DNA from: Spirochaetales bacterium
GTDB lineage: Bacteria; Spirochaetota; Spirochaetia; DSM-27196; SLAA01
DNA: 11,742 nucleotides
Direction of reading: 5' to 3'
NCBI GenBank assembly: GCA_007126415.1
Contig: SLBH01000169.1
Coordinates: 1 to 11,742 of the forward strand
Shown: piece after piece, positions 1 to 6,766 of the stretch
How positions within the stretch are numbered: the first letter of the stretch is position 1
Layout: each line of letters begins with the position of its first letter
The notes under the pieces: generated by a model
Database searches by the model: none
The model's input: the letters and a program-made list of their open reading frames with translations, nothing else
Told to the model about the DNA's origin: nothing
Position numbers and translations under genes: made by a program

Positions 1-2612
1 CCTTGCTGTTGCAGGTTCTCGCCTTGCCAGACACGGACCGCCGCCTCAACGAGGTCGACTCCCGAGACCTTCGAGATGAACGGCACGGTGCGCGAGGCGC
101 GCGGATTTACCTCTATCACGTACAGTTCCTCGTCCTTGACCGCGAACTGAATGTTTAGTAGCCCGCGCACGCCGATGTCACGCGCGATGAGCGCGGTTGC
201 CTCCACGATTTGGCGTTCCATCTCAGGGCTCGATTTGTAGGCCGGGAAGACGCAGGCGGAGTCGCCGGAGTGGACACCGGCCGCCTCGATATGCTGCATC
301 ACCCCACCGACATACACAAACTCGCCGTCGGCCACCGCGTCCACGTCGTACTCAAAGGCGTCCTCGAGGAACTGATCCACGAGAACCGGACGCTCGGGCG
401 TGATCACAATGCCCTTAGCGAGAAATTCAAGCAGCTCCTCGCGGGTATAGGCGATCATCATGCTGCGACCGCCGAGCACGAACGAGGGGCGCAGCAGCAC
501 CGGGTATCCGATCTCGGCGGCGTAGCGATCCACCTCTTCCGGCGTCCCGGCCATGCGGTTTGCAGGTTGCCGCAGCCCGAGGCGCGTGATCAACGCCGCA
601 AACAACCCGCGGTCCTCCACGCCTTGAATGCTCTCAACCGCGGTGCCGACCACGCGCGCGCCAAAGGCCTCGAGCTCCTCGGCCATATTGAGCGGGGTTT
701 GGCCGCCGAGCTGCACCACCACATTGCTCAGCCCCTCTTTGCGCAATACCTCCGCGACATCCTCGGCGGTGAGCGGCTCGAGGTAGAGGCGATCGGAGAC
801 GTTGAAATCGGTGGAGACCGTCTCGGGGTTTGAGTTAATGATCACGGTCTTGATGCCGAGCCTGCGGTACGCCATCGAGGAAAGCGTGCAGCAGGTGTCG
901 AACTCAAGCCCCTGCCCGATGCGGTTCGGCCCGCTTGCGAGGATCACCACGCCCCCGCTTTGAAGAGGCTCGCCTTCGTCGACCTCGCCGTAGGTGCCGT
1001 AGAAGTACGGCGTGTCGGCGTCGAACTCTCCGGCGCAGGTGTCGACGAAGTGATAGCCCGCGAACAGCCCGAAACGCTCGCGCAACGCGCGCACCGCGCG
1101 CTCATCCTCGCCACGGAGCGAGGCGATGCGGCGGTCGGACAGGCCGGCCGCCTTGCCCTCGAGTAGCAGCTCCTGCGTAAGCTCTTCGCGCGCGAGGCGC
1201 CGCTCGAGCTCGGCGAGCTCGAGCAGGTGGTAGAGAAACCAGCGGTCGTACGCGGTGCGCTCGGCGAGTTCATCGAGCGCCTCGGCGCCCCGACGCTTCA
1301 GCACGGTGTAGACCGCAAACAGCCGACGCGGATGCAAATTGTCGATCATGCGGTTGAGCGTCTTTGTCTCGACCTCGGGAAGCTCCTCGATGCCGTCGAA
1401 CCCAAACTCGCACGCCCTAATCGCCTTGTTGAGCGCCTCGGTGAAGCTCCGCCCGATCGCGAGCGACTCGCCGACCGACTTCATCTGCGTCCCGAGCTCC
1501 TCGTAGCCGAGCGGGAACTTCTCGAGCTCAAAGCGCGGCACCTTGACCGCGCAGTAATCCAGCGCGGGCTCAAAGCACGATACCGTCTTGCCGGTGATGT
1601 CGTTCACCACCTCATCGAGCGTGAAGCCGACCGCGAGCTTCGCGGCGCAGCGCGCGATCGGGAACCCGGTGGCCTTACTCGCGAGCGCCGAGGAGCGGCT
1701 TACGCGCGGGTTCATCTCGATCACCACCATGCGATCGGTCTCGGGATGCACCGCGAACTGCACATTTGATCCGCCGCAGTCCACGCCGACCTCGCGCAAC
1801 ACCTCGATCGCGGCGGTGCGCATGCGCTGATAGGTAGCGTCCGAGAGGGTTTGAATCGGCGCCACCGTGATGCTGTCGCCGGTGTGGACGCCCATTGGGT
1901 CGATGTTCTCGATAGAGCAGACGATGACCGCGTTGTCGGCGGCGTCGCGCACCACCTCGAGCTCAAACTCCTTCCACCCCAGCAGCGACTCCTCGAGCAG
2001 CGCGGTATGGGTAGGGCTTTCCGCGAGCGCCCACTGCACCAGCTGCTCGACATCGTCGCGGGTGTAGGCGATTGCGCCGCCGCGGCCGCCGAGCGTGTAA
2101 CTGGGGCGGATAATGACGGGAACGCCGGAGCGCTCGAGAAAGGCGCGCGTCTCCTCGAGGTTGTGCACAAATGCAGACTTGGCCGACTCGAGCCCGATGC
2201 GGTCCATTGCGAGCTTGAACTCGCCGCGGTCCTCGGCCATACGGATAGACTCGGCGCGCGCGCCGAGCACCTCAACCCCGTAGCGCTCGAACACACCCGC
2301 GGCGTCGAGGTCCATCGTGAGATTGAGCGCGGTCTGGCCGCCCATCGTGGGAAGCACGGCGTCGGGCCGCTCGGCGCGGATGATGGCCTCGAGGTAGGGA
2401 ACCTCGAGCGGGTCCATATAAATGGCGTCGGCGGTACCGGGCGTGGTCATGATGGTTGCCGGGTTGGGATTTACCAAGATCACGGTGTAGCCCTCTTCCT
2501 TGAGCGCGCGCACCGCCTGGTTTCCGGAGTAGTCGAACTCGCAGGCCTGCCCGATCATGATTGGGCCGGAACCGATGATGAGAATCTTATTGATATCGCG
2601 GCGAGCGCCCAT
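1..2612 (-). CDS. carB: Carbamoyl-phosphate synthase large subunit CarB (3' end beyond window)
   Basis: CarB makes carbamoyl phosphate from bicarbonate, 2 ATP and the ammonia supplied by CarA, feeding pyrimidine and arginine synthesis in the cytoplasm. The frame is open from ATG at 2612 (MGARRDINKILIIGSGP) to the left edge, giving 870 codons. The family is usually about 1,070 residues, so about 200 are missing: the end of the second ATP-grasp half and the C-terminal allosteric (MGS-like) domain. The internal duplication is clear. IIGSGPIMIGQACEFDYSG at residues 12-30 is echoed by ILASGPNRIGQGLEFD near 555-575, and PSYTLGGRGG near 170 by PSFVLGGRSM near 705. The start is fixed by AAGGAG seven bases upstream, inside the end of carA; carA stops one base before the ATG. 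The frame carries no stop, and the identification is secure. Long plus-strand open frames over this gene are GC-rich shadows. Confidence 0.97.
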   Translation of the reverse strand, partial: MGARRDINKILIIGSGPIMIGQACEFDYSGNQAVRALKEEGYTVILVNPNPATIMTTPGTADAIYMDPLEVPYLEAIIRAERPDAVLPTMGGQTALNLTMDLDAAGVFERYGVEVLGARAESIRMAEDRGEFKLAMDRIGLESAKSAFVHNLEETRAFLERSGVPVIIRPSYTLGGRGGAIAYTRDDVEQLVQWALAESPTHTALLEESLLGWKEFELEVVRDAADNAVIVCSIENIDPMGVHTGDSITVAPIQTLSDATYQRMRTAAIEVLREVGVDCGGSNVQFAVHPETDRMVVIEMNPRVSRSSALASKATGFPIARCAAKLAVGFTLDEVVNDITGKTVSCFEPALDYCAVKVPRFELEKFPLGYEELGTQMKSVGESLAIGRSFTEALNKAIRACEFGFDGIEELPEVETKTLNRMIDNLHPRRLFAVYTVLKRRGAEALDELAERTAYDRWFLYHLLELAELERRLAREELTQELLLEGKAAGLSDRRIASLRGEDERAVRALRERFGLFAGYHFVDTCAGEFDADTPYFYGTYGEVDEGEPLQSGGVVILASGPNRIGQGLEFDTCCTLSSMAYRRLGIKTVIINSNPETVSTDFNVSDRLYLEPLTAEDVAEVLRKEGLSNVVVQLGGQTPLNMAEELEAFGARVVGTAVESIQGVEDRGLFAALITRLGLRQPANRMAGTPEEVDRYAAEIGYPVLLRPSFVLGGRSMMIAYTREELLEFLAKGIVITPERPVLVDQFLEDAFEYDVDAVADGEFVYVGGVMQHIEAAGVHSGDSACVFPAYKSSPEMERQIVEATALIARDIGVRGLLNIQFAVKDEELYVIEVNPRASRTVPFISKVSGVDLVEAAVRVWQGENLQQQ

Positions 2613-2613
2613 G

Positions 2614-3804
2614 CTACGACTCCTTGAGTGCGTCGAGAAATGCGTCGAAGATCCAGGCCGAGTCGGTTGGACCCGGGGCCGATTCGGGATGAAACTGCGC
2701 CGAGAGCACGCGCCGGCGGCGGTCTATGACGCCCTCGTTGCTACCGTCGTTCGCGTTCTTGAACCACACCGTGGTGTCGTTCGGCAGCGTCGCCTCATCG
2801 ACCGCGAAGCCGTGGTTCTGCGAGGTGACGAAGACCTTGCCGGTGAGCTCGTCGCGCACCGGGTGGTTGATGCCGTGGTGGCCGAACTTCATCTTGTAGG
2901 TCTTAGCGCCGAGCGCCTCGGCGATGAGCTGATGCCCGAGGCAGATCCCGAGCACCGGGAGCCGGCCTACGGTGTCCTTCACCAACGCCACCTGCTGCTG
3001 CAGTACCGCCGGGTCGCCCGGGCCGTTTGAGAGAAACAGCGCGTCGGAGTTGAGCTCGCCGAGCTGCTCGAAGCGCGCGTCGCTCGGGATTACGGTAACC
3101 TCGGCGCCGCGCTTGGTGAGTTCACGGATGATGTTGGCTTTAAGCCCGCAGTCTAACAACGCGAGGCGCGGCGAGCCGCCCTCGTTGAACACTACCGGCT
3201 CGCGCGTGCCGACCGCTCCGATCAAGTTTCGCCCTTCCATCGCGGGGAAGGCGTTGAGGTAGGCGCGTACGCCCTCGAGCTCGGCCGCCGAGAGCGAGCC
3301 GTCGGTTTGGTTCGGGGCGCGGACGATCACGCCGGTAGCGCTTCCGTGATCGCGCAGGCGCAGCGTAAGCCGGCGCGTGTCTACCCCGCTGATGCCCGGC
3401 GTGCCGTGCGCCGCGAGAAACGCATGCAGGGTCTGCCGGCCGGCCGGAATCGGCCCGGTGTAGAGTTTGCGCACGATGAACCCCGCCGGTTTCACCACCA
3501 CGCGCGCGCACCCGCTTTCCGGGCCTACCTCGCTCCAGTCTGCGGAGGTACCGTAGTTACCGATGTGCGGGTAGGTCATCGCCACAAGCTGCCCGGTATA
3601 CGACGGGTCGGTAAGAACCTCGTGATAGCCCGACATCGCGGTGTTGAACACCACCTCGCCTACCGCTTTATCGCGTGCGCCGAGCACCTCAGGGCGCGCG
3701 CGTTCCTGCTCGAGATCACCCACATCCGGGGCCGGCGCCCCGAACGCGGTTCCCCGGAAACTCGTTCCGTCCGGTAGAATCAGTAGATTGTATTGTTTTT
3801 CCAT
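2614..3804 (-). CDS. carA: Carbamoyl-phosphate synthase small subunit CarA
   Basis: CarA is the glutaminase subunit that releases ammonia from glutamine and channels it to CarB. From ATG 3804 it is 396 residues. The N-terminal CPSase small domain has LPDGTSFRG and VVFNTAMSGYHEVLTDPSY. The C-terminal class I amidotransferase domain has LSNGPGDP, the nucleophile Cys288 in LGICLGHQL, and His372 and Glu374 in QFHPES, so the triad is complete. An in-frame GTG at 3819 would add five residues. ATG 3804 is preferred because GGGAAAG lies six bases ahead of it and because the family normally begins just before this strand. About 20 extra residues, rich in Glu, Arg and Pro, lie between TAFG and GEVVFNT compared with E. 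coli CarA as I recall it. The first gene of carAB, it follows the tRNA terminator by about 50 bases with no convincing promoter seen. Confidence 0.96.
   Translation of the reverse strand: MEKQYNLLILPDGTSFRGTAFGAPAPDVGDLEQERARPEVLGARDKAVGEVVFNTAMSGYHEVLTDPSYTGQLVAMTYPHIGNYGTSADWSEVGPESGCARVVVKPAGFIVRKLYTGPIPAGRQTLHAFLAAHGTPGISGVDTRRLTLRLRDHGSATGVIVRAPNQTDGSLSAAELEGVRAYLNAFPAMEGRNLIGAVGTREPVVFNEGGSPRLALLDCGLKANIIRELTKRGAEVTVIPSDARFEQLGELNSDALFLSNGPGDPAVLQQQVALVKDTVGRLPVLGICLGHQLIAEALGAKTYKMKFGHHGINHPVRDELTGKVFVTSQNHGFAVDEATLPNDTTVWFKNANDGSNEGVIDRRRRVLSAQFHPESAPGPTDSAWIFDAFLDALKES
2620..2625 (-). promoter_or_regulatory. carB ribosome binding site within the carA 3' end
   Basis: On the minus strand AAGGAG sits seven bases before the carB ATG and lies within the last codons of carA (Lys-Glu-Ser). 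Only one base separates the carA TAG from the carB ATG, so ribosomes finishing carA can re-initiate directly. This fits the need for equal amounts of the two subunits. Confidence 0.85.
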
Positions 3805-3844
3805 GCTCGGCTTTCCCACGCTCGCACCGTGTTCGGCGCCTGGA

Positions 3845-3860
3845 CAAATATTTGCGCAAA
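3845..3860. other. Two overlapping 10-base palindromes upstream of carA
   Basis: CAAATATTTG (3845-3854) and TTTGCGCAAA (3851-3860) are both perfect palindromes sharing four bases. They lie between the tRNA terminator and carA, at about the distance where a carAB promoter or operator would be expected. No good -35/-10 pair is visible here, so an operator role is only a possibility. The A-tract at the right is also the U-run of the tRNA terminator. Confidence 0.35.
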
Positions 3861-3889
3861 AAAATGCCGGCTTGTTACAGCCGGCATTC
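3858..3889 (-). terminator. Intrinsic terminator of the tRNA-Gln/tRNA-Glu unit
   Basis: Read on the minus strand, a 9-bp stem AATGCCGGC / GCCGGCATT with an 8-base loop runs directly into seven T residues. It begins about 10 bases after the tRNA-Glu 3' end and before carA, so it should end the tRNA transcript. Any carAB transcription from the tRNA promoter would have to read through it. Confidence 0.9.
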
Positions 3890-3897
3890 CAGAGCGT

Positions 3898-3969
3898 TAG
3901 CCCCTAGGGGAATCGAACCCCTCTTTGATGACTGAGAATCACCCGTCCTAGCCGATAGACGAAGGGGCC
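3898..3969 (-). tRNA. tRNA-Glu, anticodon CTC
   Basis: The 72-nt cloverleaf folds completely: acceptor GGCCCCT / AGGGGCT, D stem GTC/GAC, anticodon stem GGTGA/TCATC with loop TTCTCAG (anticodon CTC, reading GAG), and T stem AGGGG/CCCCT around TTCGATT. The discriminator is A, and no CCA is encoded (the next bases are ACG). The first acceptor pair is G1-U72 rather than the usual G-C. It lies eight bases after tRNA-Gln in the same transcript. Confidence 0.93.
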
Positions 3970-3977
3970 ATTGATGA

Positions 3978-4048
3978 CTTCCCGGGGAGGACTCGAACCC
4001 CCACAGGCAGATCCAGAGTCTGCAGTGCTACCATTACACAACCGGGAA
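3978..4048 (-). tRNA. tRNA-Gln, anticodon CTG
   Basis: The 71-nt cloverleaf has acceptor TTCCCGG / CCGGGAA with the U1-A72 pair typical of bacterial tRNA-Gln. The D stem is GTG/CAC, the anticodon stem GCAGA/TCTGC with loop CTCTGGA (anticodon CTG, reading CAG), and the T stem GGGGG/CCTCC with one G-U. The discriminator is G, and CCA is not encoded. It is first in a two-tRNA unit, and both tRNAs serve G-ending codons, which suits a GC-rich genome. Confidence 0.93.
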
Positions 4049-4050
4049 TT

Positions 4051-4065
4051 GTCGCCAACCGCGAC
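4051..4065 (-). other. Hairpin in the pre-tRNA leader
   Basis: GTCGC and GCGAC form a 5-bp stem around a 5-base loop, between the -10 box and the mature 5' end of tRNA-Gln. It falls around the predicted transcription start, so only part of it may be transcribed. The GC-rich bases just after the -10 resemble the discriminator of stringently controlled tRNA promoters, which is inference. Confidence 0.4.
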
Positions 4066-4066
4066 T

Positions 4067-4096
4067 ACAATACTCACCCCCGGCCCTACCTGTCAA
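4067..4096 (-). promoter_or_regulatory. Sigma-70 promoter of the tRNA-Gln/tRNA-Glu unit
   Basis: The -35 TTGACA (4096-4091) is perfect. The -10 TATTGT (4072-4067) follows after 18 bases. The predicted start is near 4060, about 12 bases before tRNA-Gln. No other promoter of this quality lies between apt and the tRNAs. Confidence 0.8.
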
Positions 4097-4099
4097 CCC

Positions 4100-4130
4100 C
4101 CGCGTTGCCGCCGCGTTGCCGCGCCGCGTT
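4100..4130. repeat. Tandem 11-bp repeat, 2.6 copies
   Basis: CCGCGTTGCCG occurs twice back to back (4100-4110, 4111-4121). After two extra bases comes a partial third copy, CCGCGTT (4124-4130). It fills the gap between the end of apt and the -35 box of the tRNA promoter. No terminator with a T-run is visible for apt in this gap. It may be simple slippage or an upstream binding region. Confidence 0.7.
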
Positions 4131-4150
4131 ATAGGCTGCCGCCGGAGGCG

Positions 4151-4684
4151 TTACTCGCTGTGGTACTCCTGCAGATAACGCACGTCGTAGCCGGCGAGCT
4201 TTTCGTCGAAGTTCAGAAACGGCAATGCAACCACGCTGAAGATACCTGCCACCGAGGAGCCTGCCGCCTCGAGGATCTCGGCCGTGGCCTTGAGCGTGCC
4301 GCCGGTTGCAATGAGATCGTCGACGATGAGGCAGCGACGGGGCGGCTTGAGGTCCTCGCGGTGCACCTCGATCTGGTCCTCGCCGTACTCGAGCGTGAAA
4401 CGATTTACGTGCTTCTCGCCGGGCAGCTTGCCTTTCTTGCGGACGAGAACAAGCGGTATCCCGAGCTCGTACGCCAACGGAGCCGCGAACACAAACCCAC
4501 GCGCGTCTATCCCGGCGATACCCTCGATGCCGCTGTCGCGGTACATCTCGACCATTTTGTCGACGCAGTAACGGAAGGCCTCCGGGTGCACCAGAATCCC
4601 GGTGATGTCGTAGAACAGAATCCCGGGCTTGGGGAAATCGGGAACCTTGCGGATTACCGCATCGAGATCGTATTCGGTACTCAT
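4151..4684 (-). CDS. apt: Adenine phosphoribosyltransferase
   Basis: Apt converts adenine plus PRPP to AMP and pyrophosphate, salvaging adenine in the cytoplasm. From ATG 4684 it is 177 residues, the usual length. Family signatures are PDFPKPGILFYDIT (15-28), the flexible-loop RKKGKLPGE (82-90) and the PRPP-binding loop VDDLIATGGT (121-130). The frame extends upstream to a TTG at 4723, but that codon lies in the -35 box and the 13 extra residues are not family-like, so ATG 4684 is chosen. No real Shine-Dalgarno sequence precedes it. The predicted transcription start is only about four bases upstream, suggesting a nearly leaderless mRNA. It is divergent from the MinD-like gene. The downstream tRNA unit has its own promoter. 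Confidence 0.96.
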   Translation of the reverse strand: MSTEYDLDAVIRKVPDFPKPGILFYDITGILVHPEAFRYCVDKMVEMYRDSGIEGIAGIDARGFVFAAPLAYELGIPLVLVRKKGKLPGEKHVNRFTLEYGEDQIEVHREDLKPPRRCLIVDDLIATGGTLKATAEILEAAGSSVAGIFSVVALPFLNFDEKLAGYDVRYLQEYHSE

Positions 4685-4685
4685 A

Positions 4686-4699
4686 ACGCTCGGTAGCGT
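4686..4699. promoter_or_regulatory. Interrupted palindrome over the apt -10 and start point
   Basis: ACGCT-CGGT-AGCGT is a 5-bp inverted repeat with a 4-base spacer. It covers the apt -10 box and the predicted start, two bases from the ATG. It could be a repressor site, or a small hairpin if transcription begins further upstream. No regulator is identified. Confidence 0.35.
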
Positions 4700-4723
4700 A
4701 GATAAAATCACCGCTCCTGTCAA
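4695..4723 (-). promoter_or_regulatory. Sigma-70-like promoter of apt
   Basis: A perfect -35 TTGACA (4723-4718), a 17-base spacer and a weak -10 TACGCT (4700-4695, 3 of 6). The predicted start is near 4688, four bases before the ATG. It lies back to back with the promoter of the divergent ATPase gene; the -35 boxes are three bases apart. Confidence 0.6.
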
Positions 4724-4726
4724 TTA

Positions 4727-4755
4727 TTGATGAGCACCGATCATTGCACTATAGT
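4727..4755 (+). promoter_or_regulatory. Sigma-70-like promoter of the MinD/FlhG-like gene
   Basis: The -35 TTGATG (4727-4732, 4 of 6), a 17-base spacer and the -10 TATAGT (4750-4755, 5 of 6). The predicted start is near 4762, followed at once by the ribosome site GAAGG (4765-4769) and ATG 4777. Confidence 0.7.
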
Positions 4756-4776
4756 GGGGCTAAAGAAGGCCAAAAC

Positions 4777-5739
4777 ATGACGGTTATACTCCCGGTAGCC
4801 AGCGGTAAGGGCGGTGTCGGAAAAAGCATTCTCTCGGCCAATCTCGGCGTTGCGCTTGCACAGGCCGGCAAAACCGTGGTGCTCGCAGACCTAGACCTTG
4901 GCGGCTCCAACCTCCACACCGTGCTCGGCCTGCGCAACAAGCACTCCGGCGTGGGACACTACATCACCAAAGAGGCCGATTCCATTGAGTCGCTCCTGGT
5001 GGAGACCGAGCTCAGCCGCTTGTTCTTCATTCCCGGCGACGCCTTGCTGCCCGGCACCGCTAATCTTCCGTTCTTTCGCAAACAGCGCATGATCAAGGAG
5101 CTCGGCGAGCTTCCGGCCGATTTCGTAATCCTCGATCTCGGCTCAGGCTCTTCTTACAACACAATCGATTTTTTTCTTACCAACTCGAGCGGACTGGTGG
5201 TCTGCACCTTTGAGCCGACCTCGATCCTTAACGCGTATTCATTCCTGAAGACCGCGCTGCTCCGTCTGCTATACCGCAGCTTTCCCGCCAAGAGCGAGGA
5301 GCGCAGCGTGATCGAGGCATTCGGGAAAGAAAAACTCGAGGGCACGCAGCAAAGCTTCCGCGACCTCATTCCGCGGCTTCAGGAGACATCGCCCGACGCA
5401 GCGGCGCACGTTGAGGCTCAGATCGCGGCGTTCTCGCCGCGCGTGGTGTTGAACATGGGCCGCAGCGCCGCCGACCTACAGCTCGGCGCGCGCTTACGGA
5501 CCATCTCGCGCAATAATCTCGCGCTCGAGCTCGAGTACATCGGTGTGCTGCCGTACGACGAAGAGGTCTCCCGCTCGGTGGTGGAGCGCCGGCCTCTGGT
5601 CTTGCGTCGGCCCGAAAGCCGGTTTGCGTTCAATATCGGCGAGGTGGCGCGCCGCTTGATTGCAGCGCCGGTTCCGAACCCTCCGGTCCTCTACCCCGAT
5701 AACGAAGACCTCAAAGCGCTCAGCGAAGAGATTCGGTGA
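4777..5739 (+). CDS. MinD/ParA/FlhG-like P-loop ATPase
   Basis: This is a 320-residue cytoplasmic ATPase of the SIMIBI/MinD group. The deviant Walker A SGKGGVGKS (residues 9-17) carries the signature Lys11 and P-loop Lys16. The segment DLDLGGSNLHTVLG (38-51) and Walker B DFVILDLGSG (115-124) follow. A mainly helical insert of about 65 residues (157-221) separates them from VVLNMGRS and GVLPYDEEV. Start: ATG 4777 has GAAGG seven bases ahead; an upstream in-frame ATG at 4744 lies inside the promoter. Relatives place flagella (FlhG), division septa (MinD) or chromosomes (ParA). No FlhF, MinE, ParB or MinC gene is present here, and I see no clear C-terminal membrane-targeting helix, so the cargo is unknown. 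It is the only plus-strand gene, and it ends 13 bases from the tsaD stop, tail to tail, with no terminator between. Confidence 0.88.
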   Translation: MTVILPVASGKGGVGKSILSANLGVALAQAGKTVVLADLDLGGSNLHTVLGLRNKHSGVGHYITKEADSIESLLVETELSRLFFIPGDALLPGTANLPFFRKQRMIKELGELPADFVILDLGSGSSYNTIDFFLTNSSGLVVCTFEPTSILNAYSFLKTALLRLLYRSFPAKSEERSVIEAFGKEKLEGTQQSFRDLIPRLQETSPDAAAHVEAQIAAFSPRVVLNMGRSAADLQLGARLRTISRNNLALELEYIGVLPYDEEVSRSVVERRPLVLRRPESRFAFNIGEVARRLIAAPVPNPPVLYPDNEDLKALSEEIR

Positions 5740-5752
5740 CACGCCCGCGAAC

Positions 5753-6766
5753 TCAAGGATAGGCGCGGCGATAGCCCGGCGTGCGCGCCGAGACGTCGAG
5801 GTCAAGGCCGGAACAACGCCCGCGCGAGAGGTGCTCGTAGCCGAGCGCCGCAACCATCGCGCCGTTGTCGGTGCAGAGCCCGAGCGACGGCAGCACCACC
5901 TTCAGCCCGGTGTCGTGCGCGAGCGCTTCGCGGAAATACGTATTGGCGGCAACGCCGCCCCCGGCAACCACGGTCTGCAGCCCGTAGCGCTCGGCCGCTT
6001 TCGCCACGCGCGAGACCAGCATATCCACCGCGGCTCTCTCAAACGAGGCGCAGATATTCTCGATGCTCGCGTCACAGGAAGCGTCGCGAAATTGTTCGCG
6101 CTGATTCACCACCGCGGTCTTAAGCCCCGAGTACGAGACGTCGAACGGGTGGTCGCCCTTGTGCAGCCGCGGTGCCGGGAAGCGATACGCGCGTGGGTCT
6201 CCGCGACGGGCGCGCTTGTCGATCTCAACCCCTCCCGGATAGCCGAGTTCGAAGTAACCCGCGATCTTGTCGAACGCCTCCCCTACCGCATCGTCTATCG
6301 TGGCCCCAACCACCTCTACGTCGTCGTACCCGCCGACGCGCGCGATTAGGGTGTGTCCGCCCGAAAGCAAGACGCCGAGAAACGGGTACTCGAGCTCGTG
6401 CTCGAGGTGCGGCGCGTAGAGGTGAGCGAGGATATGGTCGACACCTATGAGCGGGAGATCGAGCGCGTACGCGAGCGCTTTCGCGAACGAAACGCCCACC
6501 AACAACGACCCCACGAGCCCAGGGCGACAGGTTACCGCTATTCCGTCGAGCTCGTTTTGACGCACACCGCTCTCATCGAGACAGCGGCGATAGACCGACT
6601 CGATCCACTCGGTGTGTTTGCGCGAGGCAATCTCGGGCACCACACCGCTGTACGGCCGGTGATACTCGATCTGGGTTGCGACGACCTGCCCGATCAACCG
6701 ACGCCCGTCGGCGACTATCGCAACCGCGCACTCATCGCAGGAGCTCTCAATCCCGAGAATCGTCAT
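5753..6766 (-). CDS. tsaD: tRNA t6A37 threonylcarbamoyltransferase TsaD
   Basis: TsaD transfers the threonylcarbamoyl group of threonylcarbamoyl-AMP to A37 of ANN-decoding tRNAs, together with TsaB and TsaE. From ATG 6766 it is 337 residues, the family length. Visible signatures are ILGIESSCDE at the N-terminus, HTEW, metal-binding His111 and His115 in VDHILAHLYAP, SGGHT near 136, VAGGGVAAN near 268-275, and Asp300 in CTDNGAM. All metal ligands are present. A TTG at 6784 would add six residues but is less likely. No good ribosome site precedes ATG 6766, which lies within the last codons of the upstream deacetylase gene (20-base overlap, different frame), so translation is probably coupled. 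TsaB and TsaE are not in the window. Confidence 0.96.
   Translation of the reverse strand: MTILGIESSCDECAVAIVADGRRLIGQVVATQIEYHRPYSGVVPEIASRKHTEWIESVYRRCLDESGVRQNELDGIAVTCRPGLVGSLLVGVSFAKALAYALDLPLIGVDHILAHLYAPHLEHELEYPFLGVLLSGGHTLIARVGGYDDVEVVGATIDDAVGEAFDKIAGYFELGYPGGVEIDKRARRGDPRAYRFPAPRLHKGDHPFDVSYSGLKTAVVNQREQFRDASCDASIENICASFERAAVDMLVSRVAKAAERYGLQTVVAGGGVAANTYFREALAHDTGLKVVLPSLGLCTDNGAMVAALGYEHLSRGRCSGLDLDVSARTPGYRRAYP

Noticed and set aside
210..833. 207-residue plus-strand open frame opposite carB
   Set aside because: It is a shadow of the second ATP-grasp half of carB, composed of His/Arg/Ala-rich sequence with no domain.
1851..2627. 258-residue plus-strand open frame opposite carB
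   Set aside because: It is antisense to strongly conserved carB codons. Such frames arise from GC-rich third positions, and there is no family motif or ribosome site.
3817..3819. GTG as an alternative carA start
   Set aside because: It has no ribosome site and adds five residues not typical of CarA; ATG 3804 is better placed.
5660..6349. 229-residue plus-strand open frame opposite tsaD
   Set aside because: It overlaps the end of the ATPase gene and runs antisense to conserved tsaD motifs, with no plausible start signal.
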